From JAZKFT01 sp039925965 (lineage in GTDB: Bacteria; Bacteroidota; Bacteroidia; Chitinophagales; Chitinophagaceae): a DNA stretch of 64,000 nt. Where the stretch lies: assembly GCA_039925965.1 (NCBI GenBank), contig JBDSXW010000059.1, positions 74,994 through 138,993 on the forward strand. The letters run 5' to 3'. A model generated the notes under the pieces. The model was not told the origin of the DNA. It made no database searches and worked only from the letters and a program-made list of their open reading frames with translations. Of this stretch, positions 16,701 to 24,402 are shown piece by piece; the stretch's first letter is position 1, and every line of letters starts with the position of its first letter. A program made the position numbers and the translations under genes.

Positions 16701-18654
16701 GTGGTTTGAAATTGGCCTTACTGAGATAACCATCGGCTATATAAGTGCGTTTTTTTTCCTTCAGGTCTAGCTTCACATTAAAAGCACCCTCCAGGTTGGG
16801 ATCGTTCATTTTTAGCTCCGCGTTGAGCAGACTCCCGGTGAGGGCACCATTGGCTTCAATATTGGTGTACGTATACTTGTTGTATTCAGCAGATTGTAGC
16901 TTGCCATCAAACTTTACTTTTACGGTATTGGCGTCAAATCCTTTGCCCGTAACAGTTCCGTCAAAATTTACTTTACCCAGGTCTGGTATCCCCAATAGTT
17001 TGCCTAGGTTCAGGTCATGCGTTGTCAGTTTTCCATCGTACAAATCCTTGCCCTTACCCAGTTTCATTTTCAGGTTGGTACTTAAAAATCCGACATTGGT
17101 TGCAAGGTCGCCGTTGAGCAAAAAATCGTCAGCAAAGCCCTTGAACGATCCCTTAAACCTGGCGGTCGATAGCCCCTGTTTTAGGCCGTTATCAAAACTG
17201 GCCAGGTCGGGTACCCAGGCAGCGATATCATTAAATTGTAATGTGCTTCCGGGTGTGGTAAAATCGATCAGCAAATGGTTCGCATCCGGCAACCCTGTAA
17301 GCCGGAGGCTCCCAAATACATTGCTGCCATTGGTCTGCAGGTGAAAATCTTTCGCATAAATATCACTGAGTGTGCCACTTACATAACCGCTGATTACGGC
17401 CTTTTGCTTTTTCGACCGGAGATCGGGGGCAAAGAAAGCCAGGTCGTTGGTGCTGATAACTGTGTTTTTAAAATCTCCCGTTAGGCGTACCTTATTTTCA
17501 AAATCATCGAAATCATCCATGCTGCCAAACTGCAAAGAAAAATAATCCGTCAGCAAGCTTTCATTCAATTGCAGGATCAGCTTCTTAAATTCCATCAGTT
17601 GCGGATGAAACGTAAAATCTGCCTGCAGTTTTTTGATTTCGAGTCCTTCCCGTAGGTGTGCACTGACCGCCAGTTTTGCAGAAAGGGTATCATGATTCCA
17701 TACCAGGTCGGTGAAAGTGCCGCTGAGGTTTTGTATGGCGATATCGTTGCTGTTGAACACTCCCGGCACGGATGCGGTTGCTGAACGGCTTTTTAGTTCC
17801 AGGAAACCATCGTCTATTTTCAGCACGCCAATATGCAGTTGCAGGTTACCAGGGTTTTCCGGGAACCCTCCGCCAGGGGGTAAAGCATTTATCCGTTTTC
17901 GATATGCAATGGAGTCCTGGTAACTCCATAAACCTTTGTAACCGAATTCTGCATACACCGGTTTTGTCAGGGTCAGTACCGGGATATTGAAAATATTGTT
18001 ACTAAGGTCGGTTTTATCGGCTCTGAATTCCATAGCACCGAGGGCAAGCCTCGTTGTTTTGCCATGGTATTTATCCCGCTGCTCAAACACTACATTTTCC
18101 AGGTCGATGGCCTTTAAATGCAACGACAAGCCTTTGGAACTGGTATCTGCAATGGCTATCGGGTCTTTAGGCTGCGCTTTTCCGCCTGCAAAATAATCGG
18201 CGATGAATTGGTAATTCCAAATGCTATCAGTAGTTCGTTCCAGGTAAATCACCGCATCGGTAAGGCCCAGGTATTTAATATCGGCGCTGTCTTTTAAAAA
18301 GAACCAGTCTGAAATATTCAGTTGCATTTTGCCGGCACTCAGCAGCGTATCTTTTTGCCGGTCTTCAATATAGATCCCTTCAAGATTTATCCTGTTCAGA
18401 AGCGTAAAGCTCACGTTGCGTACTTCCACCTTTGTTTTTAATTCTTTGCTTAGGTAATTAGCAGCGTAGCCAGCCAGCCAGTTTTGCACTGGCGGCAGCT
18501 GAATCAGTATCCAGAGAACTACCAGCAGTAGTAGCAGACCAACAAAAAATCTTTTTAATATTTTCCAGAATCGGTTCAGCGGGAATGGTTTAGGTGTAAA
18601 AATAGCGGATGGGTTCCGGTTCACAAATTCAATGCCAAAGCACGGGAGGCACAA
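13765..18654 (-). CDS. tamB: Translocation and assembly module protein TamB (DUF490)
   Basis: This 1629-residue protein has an N-terminal membrane anchor at about residues 34-54 (FFVGLLLLLVVLWILIQL), then PPVQNWLAGYAANYLSKELKTK, the standard AsmA/TamB opening. A very long beta-rich body follows, and a C-terminal DUF490 domain ends with NFIIDGINNSQDKS, VTYLIVFNQFAPYG and a DISLEFILSANRKLRF segment. TamB-type proteins bridge the periplasm and are linked to outer-membrane protein assembly or lipid transfer. The start is uncertain: TTG at 18654 or GTG at 18624; no ATG precedes the anchor. The low-complexity element at 18706 lies upstream. Confidence 0.9.
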   Translation of the reverse strand: MCLPCFGIEFVNRNPSAIFTPKPFPLNRFWKILKRFFVGLLLLLVVLWILIQLPPVQNWLAGYAANYLSKELKTKVEVRNVSFTLLNRINLEGIYIEDRQKDTLLSAGKMQLNISDWFFLKDSADIKYLGLTDAVIYLERTTDSIWNYQFIADYFAGGKAQPKDPIAIADTSSKGLSLHLKAIDLENVVFEQRDKYHGKTTRLALGAMEFRADKTDLSNNIFNIPVLTLTKPVYAEFGYKGLWSYQDSIAYRKRINALPPGGGFPENPGNLQLHIGVLKIDDGFLELKSRSATASVPGVFNSNDIAIQNLSGTFTDLVWNHDTLSAKLAVSAHLREGLEIKKLQADFTFHPQLMEFKKLILQLNESLLTDYFSLQFGSMDDFDDFENKVRLTGDFKNTVISTNDLAFFAPDLRSKKQKAVISGYVSGTLSDIYAKDFHLQTNGSNVFGSLRLTGLPDANHLLIDFTTPGSTLQFNDIAAWVPDLASFDNGLKQGLSTARFKGSFKGFADDFLLNGDLATNVGFLSTNLKMKLGKGKDLYDGKLTTHDLNLGKLLGIPDLGKVNFDGTVTGKGFDANTVKVKFDGKLQSAEYNKYTYTNIEANGALTGSLLNAELKMNDPNLEGAFNVKLDLKEKKRTYIADGYLSKANFKPLHFTTNDLKFSGNFDVNFTGKNIDDFFGYAKLRDAHLTNGDMPFRMDSLNIYSFINAAGKKELELETNEADASIVGKFNIADLPNSFQYFLSNYYPGIFAKPGRVVKDQDFVFAVNTKEIEAFLKLFDQKLEGLSNSSITGTINTNDNELMLNATVPYFKYGSFRMDNAMLQGNGTLTRLNLLGTVDAFRFSDSLSFYNAKLNVSTQNDSSHVQVTTSSDGQLGDAQIDALITTQEDGQKLTFNPSTIIINNKKWTINQDGEAILKNNKTVVINNLLLKQEEQEISIFTLPSTEGTTNDIHITTKKLNIGDLLPYVLKNPRLEGMATGRFTITDPRGAPHISVDTLQISEFRLDGDSIGDIRASGNYYTSVNKGKFHIVSPGKQYNFDGNIDIDLSDSTGGKINAPIVFNHTRINILNHYLNTIFDDIDGYASGQLLVKGKLDAPEFVGDIHLDSARIKVGFTKVTYFIDTGSIVMREGYMGFGKMKLRDRFNNGGTLEGGFNHHFFQDMRFNLKVSSSQMELINTRFKDNQNFYGNAVGRGSFEMTGPVNNLVMKIAAEPTDSSHISITSTTSRESGQADYIIFKQYGRAQETPAGLEDNLHIEVDLTANNKAQIDVVLDAASGDVIKAWGSGRLFIVNDKYGMTMKGRYDIERGDYNYSFQSFIRKGFDLKGDGTNYIEWGGGDPMDGIMNIDAVYETKDVRFSDLNGSDNRLSLGAASNNFKGPINVIASLRGKLTKPGITFKIELPQGSSIKNDPSANFIIDGINNSQDKSELLKQVTYLIVFNQFAPYGEGRANRNPGTELAVNTLSELVSREMGKIISNVLYQITGDRSLQVDFSTSVYNSTDLNSGNVNASGYDRTNVKFKIGKSFANNRIIVNVGSDFDFSVRSSAVNSFLFLPDISLEFILSANRKLRFIIFKKDNLQLGTRQNRAGASFSFRQDVEKLFGRHEEMGTAKIKRRGIGSSGSKDPVLKNP

Positions 18655-18705
18655 ATGACTGTTTTAACCATTCGTTGCGGTTTATTAAGCGGTTCTCCGT
18701 TTTTG

Positions 18706-18777
18706 GGTAAGTAGGCCAATTGGTCAATAGGTGAATAGGACATTTAGATCGATGACTTATTGACCAATGACCTGATG
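18706..18777. repeat. 8-bp periodic palindromic element (core GGTCAATA)
   Basis: Nine 8-bp units in exact phase. The first five run one way (GGCCAATT, GGTCAATA, GGTGAATA) and the last three read as the reverse complement (GACTTATT, GACCAATG). The phase is unbroken across the turn. It lies between the divergent tamB and comA genes and belongs to the same GTCAAT word family as 12826, 36680, 45351 and 58173. Confidence 0.75.
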
Positions 18778-18880
18778 GGGGTTGGTGTTTTTGCCACCTG
18801 TGGAGCATTTACCAATCGTCCGTTTATTAGCGTATTTCATTTCATGATTTTAATCAGGGTCCAAGCAAAAGGCTAAACCT

Positions 18881-18888
18881 TATATTTG
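18881..18888 (+). promoter_or_regulatory. Candidate -7 promoter box TATATTTG
   Basis: An exact TAnnTTTG match, 26 bases upstream of the ATG of the phosphosulfolactate synthase gene. No clear -33 TTG was seen, so only the -7 part is supported. Confidence 0.45.
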
Positions 18889-18913
18889 CCGCTGCTAAAT
18901 TTAAAAAAGAGTG

Positions 18914-19684
18914 ATGAATTTTAATTTAAGTCAAATGCCCGAGCGCACCGTAAAGCCACGCAAGCATGGCATTACCATGGTAATGGACAAAGGGTTAAGT
19001 GTTGAAGAGGCAAAAAATTTTATGAGTGGCACCCACCCGCATGTGGATGTGGTAAAGCTAGGTTTTGGCACCAGCTATGTAACACCAAATCTTCGCGAAA
19101 AGATAGAAGTTTACCAGCGCTATAATATCCCGGTATATTTTGGTGGTACGCTGTTTGAAGCGTTTTTGATACGGAACCAATTTAATGATTATGTCGCAAC
19201 CTGTAAAGATTTTGGCATTACCTGGATGGAAGTAAGCGACGGATCCATCACGATCCCACACGCTGAAAAGTGTGGTTATGTGGAAAAATTGACGAAATAC
19301 GGGACTGTATTAAGTGAAGTGGGCAGCAAAGATGCCGCACATATTATACCGCCTTACAAATGGATTGAGCTGATGCGGGCCGAATTGAATGCCGGCGCCA
19401 CCTATGTGATCGCGGAAGCCCGTGAAGCCGGTAACGTTGGTATCTACCGTGGCAGTGGTGAAGTGCGAGAGGGTCTTGTGCAGGAAATATTGACCCAGAT
19501 ACCTGAAGAGAAAATTCTATGGGAAGCGCCCCAAAAGGCGCAACAGTTGTACTTCCTGGAGCTAATCGGCTGCAATGTAAACCTGGGAAATATCGCACCC
19601 AACGAAATGATCGCCCTGGAAGCCATGCGCGTAGGGTTGCGCGGCGATACTTTTGAACTATACTTGGAAAAGGATAAGGCTTAA
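18914..19684 (+). CDS. comA: Phosphosulfolactate synthase (ComA family)
   Basis: I take the ATG at 18914, preceded by an in-frame GTG, giving 256 residues. Family motifs are KHGITMVMDKGLS near the N-terminus, DVVKLGFGTSYV, YFGGTLFEAF, WMEVSDGSITIP and VIAEAREAGNVGIYRGSGEVR, as in the TIM-barrel ComA enzymes. These add sulfite to phosphoenolpyruvate to make (R)-2-phospho-3-sulfolactate. In archaea this starts coenzyme M synthesis. In Bacteroidota a link to cysteate and sulfonolipid (capnine) synthesis is a plausible inference, not shown by the neighbours. A heptamer array begins right after its stop codon. Confidence 0.88.
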   Translation: MNFNLSQMPERTVKPRKHGITMVMDKGLSVEEAKNFMSGTHPHVDVVKLGFGTSYVTPNLREKIEVYQRYNIPVYFGGTLFEAFLIRNQFNDYVATCKDFGITWMEVSDGSITIPHAEKCGYVEKLTKYGTVLSEVGSKDAAHIIPPYKWIELMRAELNAGATYVIAEAREAGNVGIYRGSGEVREGLVQEILTQIPEEKILWEAPQKAQQLYFLELIGCNVNLGNIAPNEMIALEAMRVGLRGDTFELYLEKDKA

Positions 19685-19790
19685 GATCAGGTAGCAAGGT
19701 CCAAGTCTCAAGGTTCAAGTTTTTGGAGATGATGGTCCTGATATTTGATACCTGCATCTTGGTACCTGACACGAACCTTGGACCTTGAAT
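19685..19790. repeat. Heptamer element with inverted arms between comA and aroE
   Basis: The left arm (19685-19719) has five 7-bp units such as GTCCAAG and GTTCAAG and starts at the base after the comA stop codon. The right arm (19735-19790) has eight units in the opposite orientation, including the same GTCCAAG word on the minus strand, and ends 6 bases before the aroE ATG. The arms share words and could pair around a loop of about 15 bases. It fills the entire intergenic space. Confidence 0.8.
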
Positions 19791-19796
19791 TGTACT

Positions 19797-20537
19797 ATGG
19801 AAAATGTAGACAAACTATATGGCCTCATCGGGTTCCCGCTTACCCACTCGTTTTCAAAAAAATACTTTACGGACAAATTCCGCGAAGAAGGTATTACCGA
19901 CACCAGGTATGAACTTTTCTCCTTAAAAGATATTGAAGAATTACCTGCGCTGCTGCAAGCCCATCCTAACCTTCGTGGGTTGAATGTAACCATACCTTAT
20001 AAACAGCAGGTGCTGGTGTACCTGGATGATGTTTCGGCCCTCCCGCTACTTGCCTGCAATTGTATCACCATCGAAGGCGGCAAGCTCAAAGGTTATAATA
20101 CAGATATCGCTGGTTTTGAACAGTCTTTTGCGGAGAAGCTACTGCCGCACCAAACTAAGGCCCTCGTGTTGGGTACCGGCGGAGCCGCCGCCGCAGTGCA
20201 GTATGTGTTACAAAAATTACATATCGATTTTAAATCGGTAAGCAGAGGCAATGGTGCCCATCTTAATTACGGGCAATTGGATGAAGCGGTGATGGCGGAA
20301 CATTTTATTGTAATTAATACAACCCCATTGGGCACCTATCCCAATATTGATGACTGTGCCGATATTCCCTATCACCTCCTGACCCCTGCGCATTATTGTT
20401 ACGACCTGGTGTATAACCCGCCAATGAGTTTATTTTTGCAAAAATCGCTGGAGCAAGGCGCTTCCATTAAGAATGGCTCCGACATGCTCAAGATACAGGC
20501 AGATGTAAGCTGGGATATTTGGAATGGATCAGTTTAA
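19797..20537 (+). CDS. aroE: Shikimate dehydrogenase
   Basis: I choose the ATG at 19797 over the upstream TTG at 19785, giving 246 residues. YGLIGFPLTHSFSKKYF is the substrate-binding start. LNVTIPYKQQV holds the catalytic Lys and NTDIAGF the partner Asp. VLGTGGAAAAVQYVL is the NADP-binding glycine loop, and the end NGSDMLKIQA is typical. It reduces 3-dehydroshikimate to shikimate in aromatic amino acid synthesis. It follows comA on the same strand across the heptamer element, so transcription may depend on read-through. Confidence 0.93.
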   Translation: MENVDKLYGLIGFPLTHSFSKKYFTDKFREEGITDTRYELFSLKDIEELPALLQAHPNLRGLNVTIPYKQQVLVYLDDVSALPLLACNCITIEGGKLKGYNTDIAGFEQSFAEKLLPHQTKALVLGTGGAAAAVQYVLQKLHIDFKSVSRGNGAHLNYGQLDEAVMAEHFIVINTTPLGTYPNIDDCADIPYHLLTPAHYCYDLVYNPPMSLFLQKSLEQGASIKNGSDMLKIQADVSWDIWNGSV

Positions 20538-20599
20538 TCCTTGGTAGGTTACGAAATCCGGGTGAATGTTCAGTGGGGCAATCGTTATTCTCATACATT

Positions 20600-20607
20600 T
20601 AAATTTG
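20600..20607 (+). promoter_or_regulatory. Candidate -7 promoter box TAAATTTG
   Basis: A TAnnTTTG match only 10 bases before the ATG at 20617. If used, the transcript of the pentapeptide-repeat gene would be almost leaderless. Confidence 0.35.
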
Positions 20608-20616
20608 CCTATAAAC

Positions 20617-21189
20617 ATGCAAAAAACATACTTTGAAGAGATGGTGTTTGAGCATCGGGATTTCACTGCAAACACATTGGCCGCAGGCGAATACGAAAAG
20701 TGCAAATTTATACAATGTGATTTTTCCAATACCATCCTCTCCGGAACAGATTTTTCTGACTGTTTTTTCGAGAGCTGCAATCTCAGCTCGGCTACATTTT
20801 CCAACACTGCTTTTAAGGGTATTCAGTTTAAAGACTGCAAATTGTTAGGATTGCATTTTGAACATTGTAACCAGTTTATTTTTAATGTAGGTTTTGAAAA
20901 TAGCAACCTGCAACTCTGTTCTTTTTATAAATTGAAGCTCAAGAAAACCAAGTTTTCCAACAGCCTGCTGCTTGAAGTGGATTTTACTGAAACTGATCTG
21001 ACCAGTGCTGTTTTTGATGATTGCGATCTGGCCGGCACTACCTTTTACAATTCCATCCTGGAAAAGACAGACTTCCGCACTGCGTGCAATTACACAATCG
21101 ACCCAGACAGGAATAAGATCAAAAAAGCAAAATTTTCACGGGACGGAATTGCCGGCCTCCTAAGTAAATATGATATTGACTTATCGTAA
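20617..21189 (+). CDS. Pentapeptide-repeat protein
   Basis: I take the ATG at 20617 (190 residues); the upstream in-frame start at 20566 would add an unlikely hydrophobic leader. The sequence is a run of A(D/N)LXX-like pentapeptides: YEKCKFIQCDFSNT, DFSDCFFESCNLSSATF, DFTETDLTSAVFDDCDLAG. This predicts a right-handed quadrilateral beta helix. Some members (Qnr, MfpA) mimic DNA and protect gyrase, but most have no known role. The repeat is rich in Cys and Phe. It stands alone. Confidence 0.85.
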   Translation: MQKTYFEEMVFEHRDFTANTLAAGEYEKCKFIQCDFSNTILSGTDFSDCFFESCNLSSATFSNTAFKGIQFKDCKLLGLHFEHCNQFIFNVGFENSNLQLCSFYKLKLKKTKFSNSLLLEVDFTETDLTSAVFDDCDLAGTTFYNSILEKTDFRTACNYTIDPDRNKIKKAKFSRDGIAGLLSKYDIDLS

Positions 21190-21214
21190 AAACGGTCGGC
21201 TTCTTTTTTTATGA

Positions 21215-21661
21215 TCACGACCGGTTATTTTCACCATGAATCCGCAGCAAGGCTTTAATCGGTATTGCAACTTTTTTTTTAAGCGAATAATCATAGCAAA
21301 TCATGCCTGTTTTGGCTTTGCCCACTACCACTTCGGTTTCGAACTTTACAACGGTCATTTTATAAAAAATGTCAAAGCCCAGTTTGTCAAAGCCAGCTGC
21401 CGTTACCTGGACCATGACGGTGTCGCCGTAGATGATCTCCTGCTTAAACTCGATAGCCGCGTATGCCATAATTAACCCCACGCCCTCAAATTGCAATTCG
21501 GTATAACCAAACTGGCCAAAAAACTGCATACGGGCTTCATGCATCAGCGACATAAAAGTGTCGTTGCCTACATGGTTACCATAGTTGATGTCGGTAATGC
21601 GTACCGGGATATTTGTGGAAAATGAAAAGGCTTCGGGTAATGCAATTTTGATTCGTTCCAT
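21215..21661 (-). CDS. Acyl-CoA thioesterase of the hotdog fold
   Basis: This 148-residue protein contains ITDINYGNHVGND near residues 21-33, the active-site loop of 4-hydroxybenzoyl-CoA/YbgC-like thioesterases, with the Asp and a following His-Val-Gly. EARMQFFGQFGY forms the central helix, and EIIYGDTVMVQVTAAGFDKLGFDIFYKMT forms strands of the hotdog sheet. It should hydrolyse acyl-CoA or acyl-ACP thioesters; the chain length cannot be told. It lies downstream of the sigma/anti-sigma pair on the same strand, with a 24-base gap. Confidence 0.82.
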   Translation of the reverse strand: MERIKIALPEAFSFSTNIPVRITDINYGNHVGNDTFMSLMHEARMQFFGQFGYTELQFEGVGLIMAYAAIEFKQEIIYGDTVMVQVTAAGFDKLGFDIFYKMTVVKFETEVVVGKAKTGMICYDYSLKKKVAIPIKALLRIHGENNRS

Positions 21662-21685
21662 CCTGCCAAGGTACGGACGGGAGCA

Positions 21686-22405
21686 TTATTTATTTTCCTG
21701 TAGAAAATACAAAAGCTCAACCGGGTCGGCAAAATTTACCCTCGAACTGGCGGGTAAGGTTAGCCATCTGAGCAGCTTTTGGTTCCACATTTTTTTCAGC
21801 GGCCATTGCGGCCCCTGCCTATTTTTGGAAGCATTCAGTAATTCGATCAATGGCAGCAGACTTGCCCGTATTGGAACGCTATCACCGTTAATTCCCATGG
21901 TGATTACATAGGAGGTTAATGCATCGTTTTCCTCTGCTGCCATGCTGGATTTTAAGATGCCTCCGGTAATCTGCGAATCGGTATGCGAACCTGCTGACCA
22001 GCCTACCACCGGCATATTGGCTCCGAGGGCATGGGCATTATTGCGCTTAAGTGTGATGCCCACCATTACCACGACACCGCTGATAACTGCTGCCGCAAAG
22101 GCACGGATCCAAAGACTTCGGCTTTTACCGATGACCGGAACGGCTTCAAGTGACTTGGGTTTGTCTAAGCGGTTTTTGATTTCCTGCCATATAAAAGCAG
22201 GTGGTGCCACCTCCATCTCTGCGAGCAAAGGCCCTGCGGAAAATGTATCGGCTCCCGAAGGGTTTGTCGAATCGGTGGCACTAAGCTCAACCAAAGCAGA
22301 ATTGTCTCCGGATTTATCCAGGTGCAACGATATCCGGCTCCAAATGCCGGGCGGCGGTGGAACCTGGTCTGGTAAAAACTGGTATAACGATCCTTTATCC
22401 GGCAT
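21686..22405 (-). CDS. Putative anti-sigma factor (single-span membrane protein)
   Basis: The 239 residues begin with a cytoplasmic part containing two copies of a PPPxxWxxI motif (PPPPGIWSRISLHLDK near 16-31 and APPAFIWQEIKNRLDK near 67-82). One membrane segment follows at about 105-121 (AFAAAVISGVVVMVGIT), then an extracytoplasmic tail. It starts 6 bases after the ECF sigma gene, the usual arrangement for a sigma factor and its membrane regulator. The zinc HxxxCxxC motif of ZAS anti-sigma factors is absent, so the assignment rests on position and topology. Confidence 0.55.
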   Translation of the reverse strand: MPDKGSLYQFLPDQVPPPPGIWSRISLHLDKSGDNSALVELSATDSTNPSGADTFSAGPLLAEMEVAPPAFIWQEIKNRLDKPKSLEAVPVIGKSRSLWIRAFAAAVISGVVVMVGITLKRNNAHALGANMPVVGWSAGSHTDSQITGGILKSSMAAEENDALTSYVITMGINGDSVPIRASLLPLIELLNASKNRQGPQWPLKKMWNQKLLRWLTLPASSRVNFADPVELLYFLQENK

Positions 22406-22411
22406 GCAATT

Positions 22412-22963
22412 TTATTTGTTATGGAGATCTATCTTTTTTTGTAAAAACTCTTTTCCCCTTGCCAGTTGCGATTTACTGGTACTCTCTTTAATCCCCATCA
22501 TGTCTGCTATTTCTTTATGGCTATAACCCTCTACCAGGTAAAGATTTATGACGGTACGGTACCCGGGCGGAATGGAATTGATGATATTCATCAGGTCCTT
22601 CATTGCGATGCGGTCGTAACCGGTAAGTGATTTTTCTGCCACCACCACTTCTTCTACGTCGACGTTGGCAGGCCTGTTTTTGCGTCGAAGCTGGTTTAAA
22701 CAATTATAAACAAAAAGTTTTTTAAGCCACCCCTCAAAGGAACCCTCTCCCCTGAAGCTGTGCAAATTCTGAAACGCCCTGATAAATCCTTCCTGTAAAA
22801 AATCCTGAGCGTCGTTGGTATTGCCGCCGCTATAACGCAGACACAGCGCATACATTTTGGGTGCATACCTGTGGTACAATTCTTCCTGCGCCTTCCTGTT
22901 TTCCTTTACGGCTTCCGCTACCAAGACGGCTTCCGGAAGACTATGGTTGCTTTGGGTTGTCAA
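22412..22963 (-). CDS. RNA polymerase sigma factor, ECF type
   Basis: This 183-residue protein has sigma region 2 at about residues 25-95 (ELYHRYAPKMYALCLRYSGG, DAQDFLQEGFIRAFQNLHSF) and region 4 at about 125-175 (IPPGYRTVINLYLVEGYSHKEIADMMG, a helix-turn-helix that binds the -35 element). There is no region 1 or 3, as in ECF sigma factors. It probably directs a small regulon in response to an envelope signal passed by the membrane protein encoded just downstream. Confidence 0.93.
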   Translation of the reverse strand: MTTQSNHSLPEAVLVAEAVKENRKAQEELYHRYAPKMYALCLRYSGGNTNDAQDFLQEGFIRAFQNLHSFRGEGSFEGWLKKLFVYNCLNQLRRKNRPANVDVEEVVVAEKSLTGYDRIAMKDLMNIINSIPPGYRTVINLYLVEGYSHKEIADMMGIKESTSKSQLARGKEFLQKKIDLHNK

Positions 22964-22988
22964 ATTGAAGAAATTAATTTTTTGAGAC

Positions 22989-23567
22989 TCAGCCCTGGTT
23001 CAAAAAGCCGATTAGTTTTTCCAGCGCTTTTTTGCGGTGGCTGAACAGGTTCTTTTCGTCCATATTCATTTCGGCGAATGTAACGCTAGTTTCATCGGGT
23101 ACAAACACCGGATCGTAGCCAAATCCATTTTGTCCCCTTTGAATTTCAATGATTTTGCCAGGGCAAATGCCTTCAAACAGGTATTCTTCTCCGTTTTGAA
23201 TCAATGAGATTACGGTGCGGAAACGTGCTTTGCGATTGGCCTGGCCTTCCATGTTTGCCAGCAGCTTATGGATATTAGCTTCAAAATCGCGGTCGCCGCC
23301 CGCATACCGGGCACTTTTTACACCCGGCTCACCGTTCAGCGCTTCCACTTCCAAGCCGGTATCTTCACTAAAGCAGTCCTGCCCAGTAAGCCGGTGGATC
23401 ACTGTAGATTTCTCGGTGGCATTGGCTTCCAACGTATCATGTGGTTCGGGAATATCGATATTGATACCTGCTTCTTTCAGTGTAATAATGTCAAACAGGC
23501 CACCGGTCGCTTTTCTTATTTCAGCCACTTTGTTGGCATTATTGGTAGCAAAAACAAGTTGGTCCAT
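22989..23567 (-). CDS. rdgB: dITP/XTP pyrophosphatase (RdgB/HAM1 family)
   Basis: This 192-residue protein carries FATNNANKVAEIR at the N-terminus, the (T/S)xNxxK nucleotide-binding motif. FSEDTGLEVEALNGEPGVKSARYAG holds the catalytic acidic residues, and GYDPVFVPD and FSHRKKALEKL complete the family pattern. It hydrolyses dITP, dXTP and related non-canonical purine triphosphates to monophosphates, keeping them out of DNA. The sigma factor gene follows 25 bases downstream on the same strand. Confidence 0.93.
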   Translation of the reverse strand: MDQLVFATNNANKVAEIRKATGGLFDIITLKEAGINIDIPEPHDTLEANATEKSTVIHRLTGQDCFSEDTGLEVEALNGEPGVKSARYAGGDRDFEANIHKLLANMEGQANRKARFRTVISLIQNGEEYLFEGICPGKIIEIQRGQNGFGYDPVFVPDETSVTFAEMNMDEKNLFSHRKKALEKLIGFLNQG

Positions 23568-23625
23568 AAGAGGATGATACGTTATGGGCTAAAGGTAAAG
23601 GGTTGGGAGCTTCGGCGCGGAGTAA

Positions 23626-23792
23626 GTTCCAGGGTTCACGGGTTCACAAGTTTACTGGTTCACGAGTTCACAAGTTTACCGGCTCATAAGTTCATAGGGA
23701 CCGCTAAGAAGGCTGGTGCCATTTACCCGTAAGCCTACTGAGCCACCTCTCACCAATAAAGCAACTTGTGAACCCGTAAACTTGGGAACGCC
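23626..23792. repeat. 8-bp periodic element with inverted arms (core GTTCACAA)
   Basis: The left arm at 23626-23697 has nine 8-bp units in exact phase (GTTCACGG, GTTCACAA, GTTTACTG and so on). The right arm at about 23763-23792 holds three to four units in reverse orientation (GTTCACAA and GTTTACGG on the minus strand). About 65 unrelated bases separate the arms. It fills much of the gap between the divergent rdgB and sorting-domain genes; the remaining bases to 23925 hold no gene. The same words recur at 27265 and 37335. Confidence 0.8.
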
Positions 23793-23925
23793 CGGACTTT
23801 TAAATCCTACACCTACCACTTCAAAAACGTTAAAAAGAAACGATTGGTAACTTCAGCGACTTATTTTTGTCACACAATTTATTAAAGCCGGATAGTTTTC
23901 CTAATTTGCACAGACGCGACTTAAA

Positions 23926-24261
23926 TTGAAAAATTTCATCACCATATTTATTTTCTCATTGCTTACTACCTGTGCTTTTGCGCAGCATAGTTGGGCCCAG
24001 GGTAGTACAGAAGTTAAGATCGTGAAGTTTTATCCCAACCCCGCTACTTCCTTTATCACTTTCGACATACAACGCCAGGTGGAAAAAGGCTACGTGATAC
24101 AGATTTATAATTGCCTTGGCCGTCGGGTAATCTCCGTGGTCATCAGCTCCAACAAAGTAACTGTTCCGCTGGAAAATCTTTTCCGCGGGTTATACATTTT
24201 CCAACTCCGCGACAAGAATGGTTCGATCGTTGAGAGCAATAAGTTCCAGGTGAATAATTAA
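23926..24261 (+). CDS. Small secreted protein consisting of a T9SS type A sorting domain
   Basis: The only possible start is a TTG at 23926; an in-frame stop lies just upstream and no ATG begins the signal peptide MKNFITIFIFSLLTTCAFAQ. After a short linker the rest is one C-terminal sorting domain: KFYPNPATSFITFDIQ, IYNCLGRRVISVVISS, VPLENLFRGLYIFQLRD. Normally this domain ends a much larger cargo and targets it for type IX secretion. Here it has no cargo. It may be a remnant, or a small surface protein. A TAATTTG box lies at 23902. Confidence 0.72.
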   Translation: MKNFITIFIFSLLTTCAFAQHSWAQGSTEVKIVKFYPNPATSFITFDIQRQVEKGYVIQIYNCLGRRVISVVISSNKVTVPLENLFRGLYIFQLRDKNGSIVESNKFQVNN

Positions 24262-24402
24262 CGCCTTTCCTTTTCTTACAGGAGTTTTCTCTTTTCTTTG
24301 GTTGATGATTTTTTTTGGTACTATTCCCTGGCAAAATAAAATGGCTATTGGTGGGAAGATTTCCGCTTCCGGCATCAAGTCGATTCTCACAACTAAAGGT
24401 CC

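Noticed and set aside
16745..17344. Plus-strand frames of up to 199 codons inside tamB
   Set aside because: They are antisense to a long, well-supported coding region with clear TamB features.
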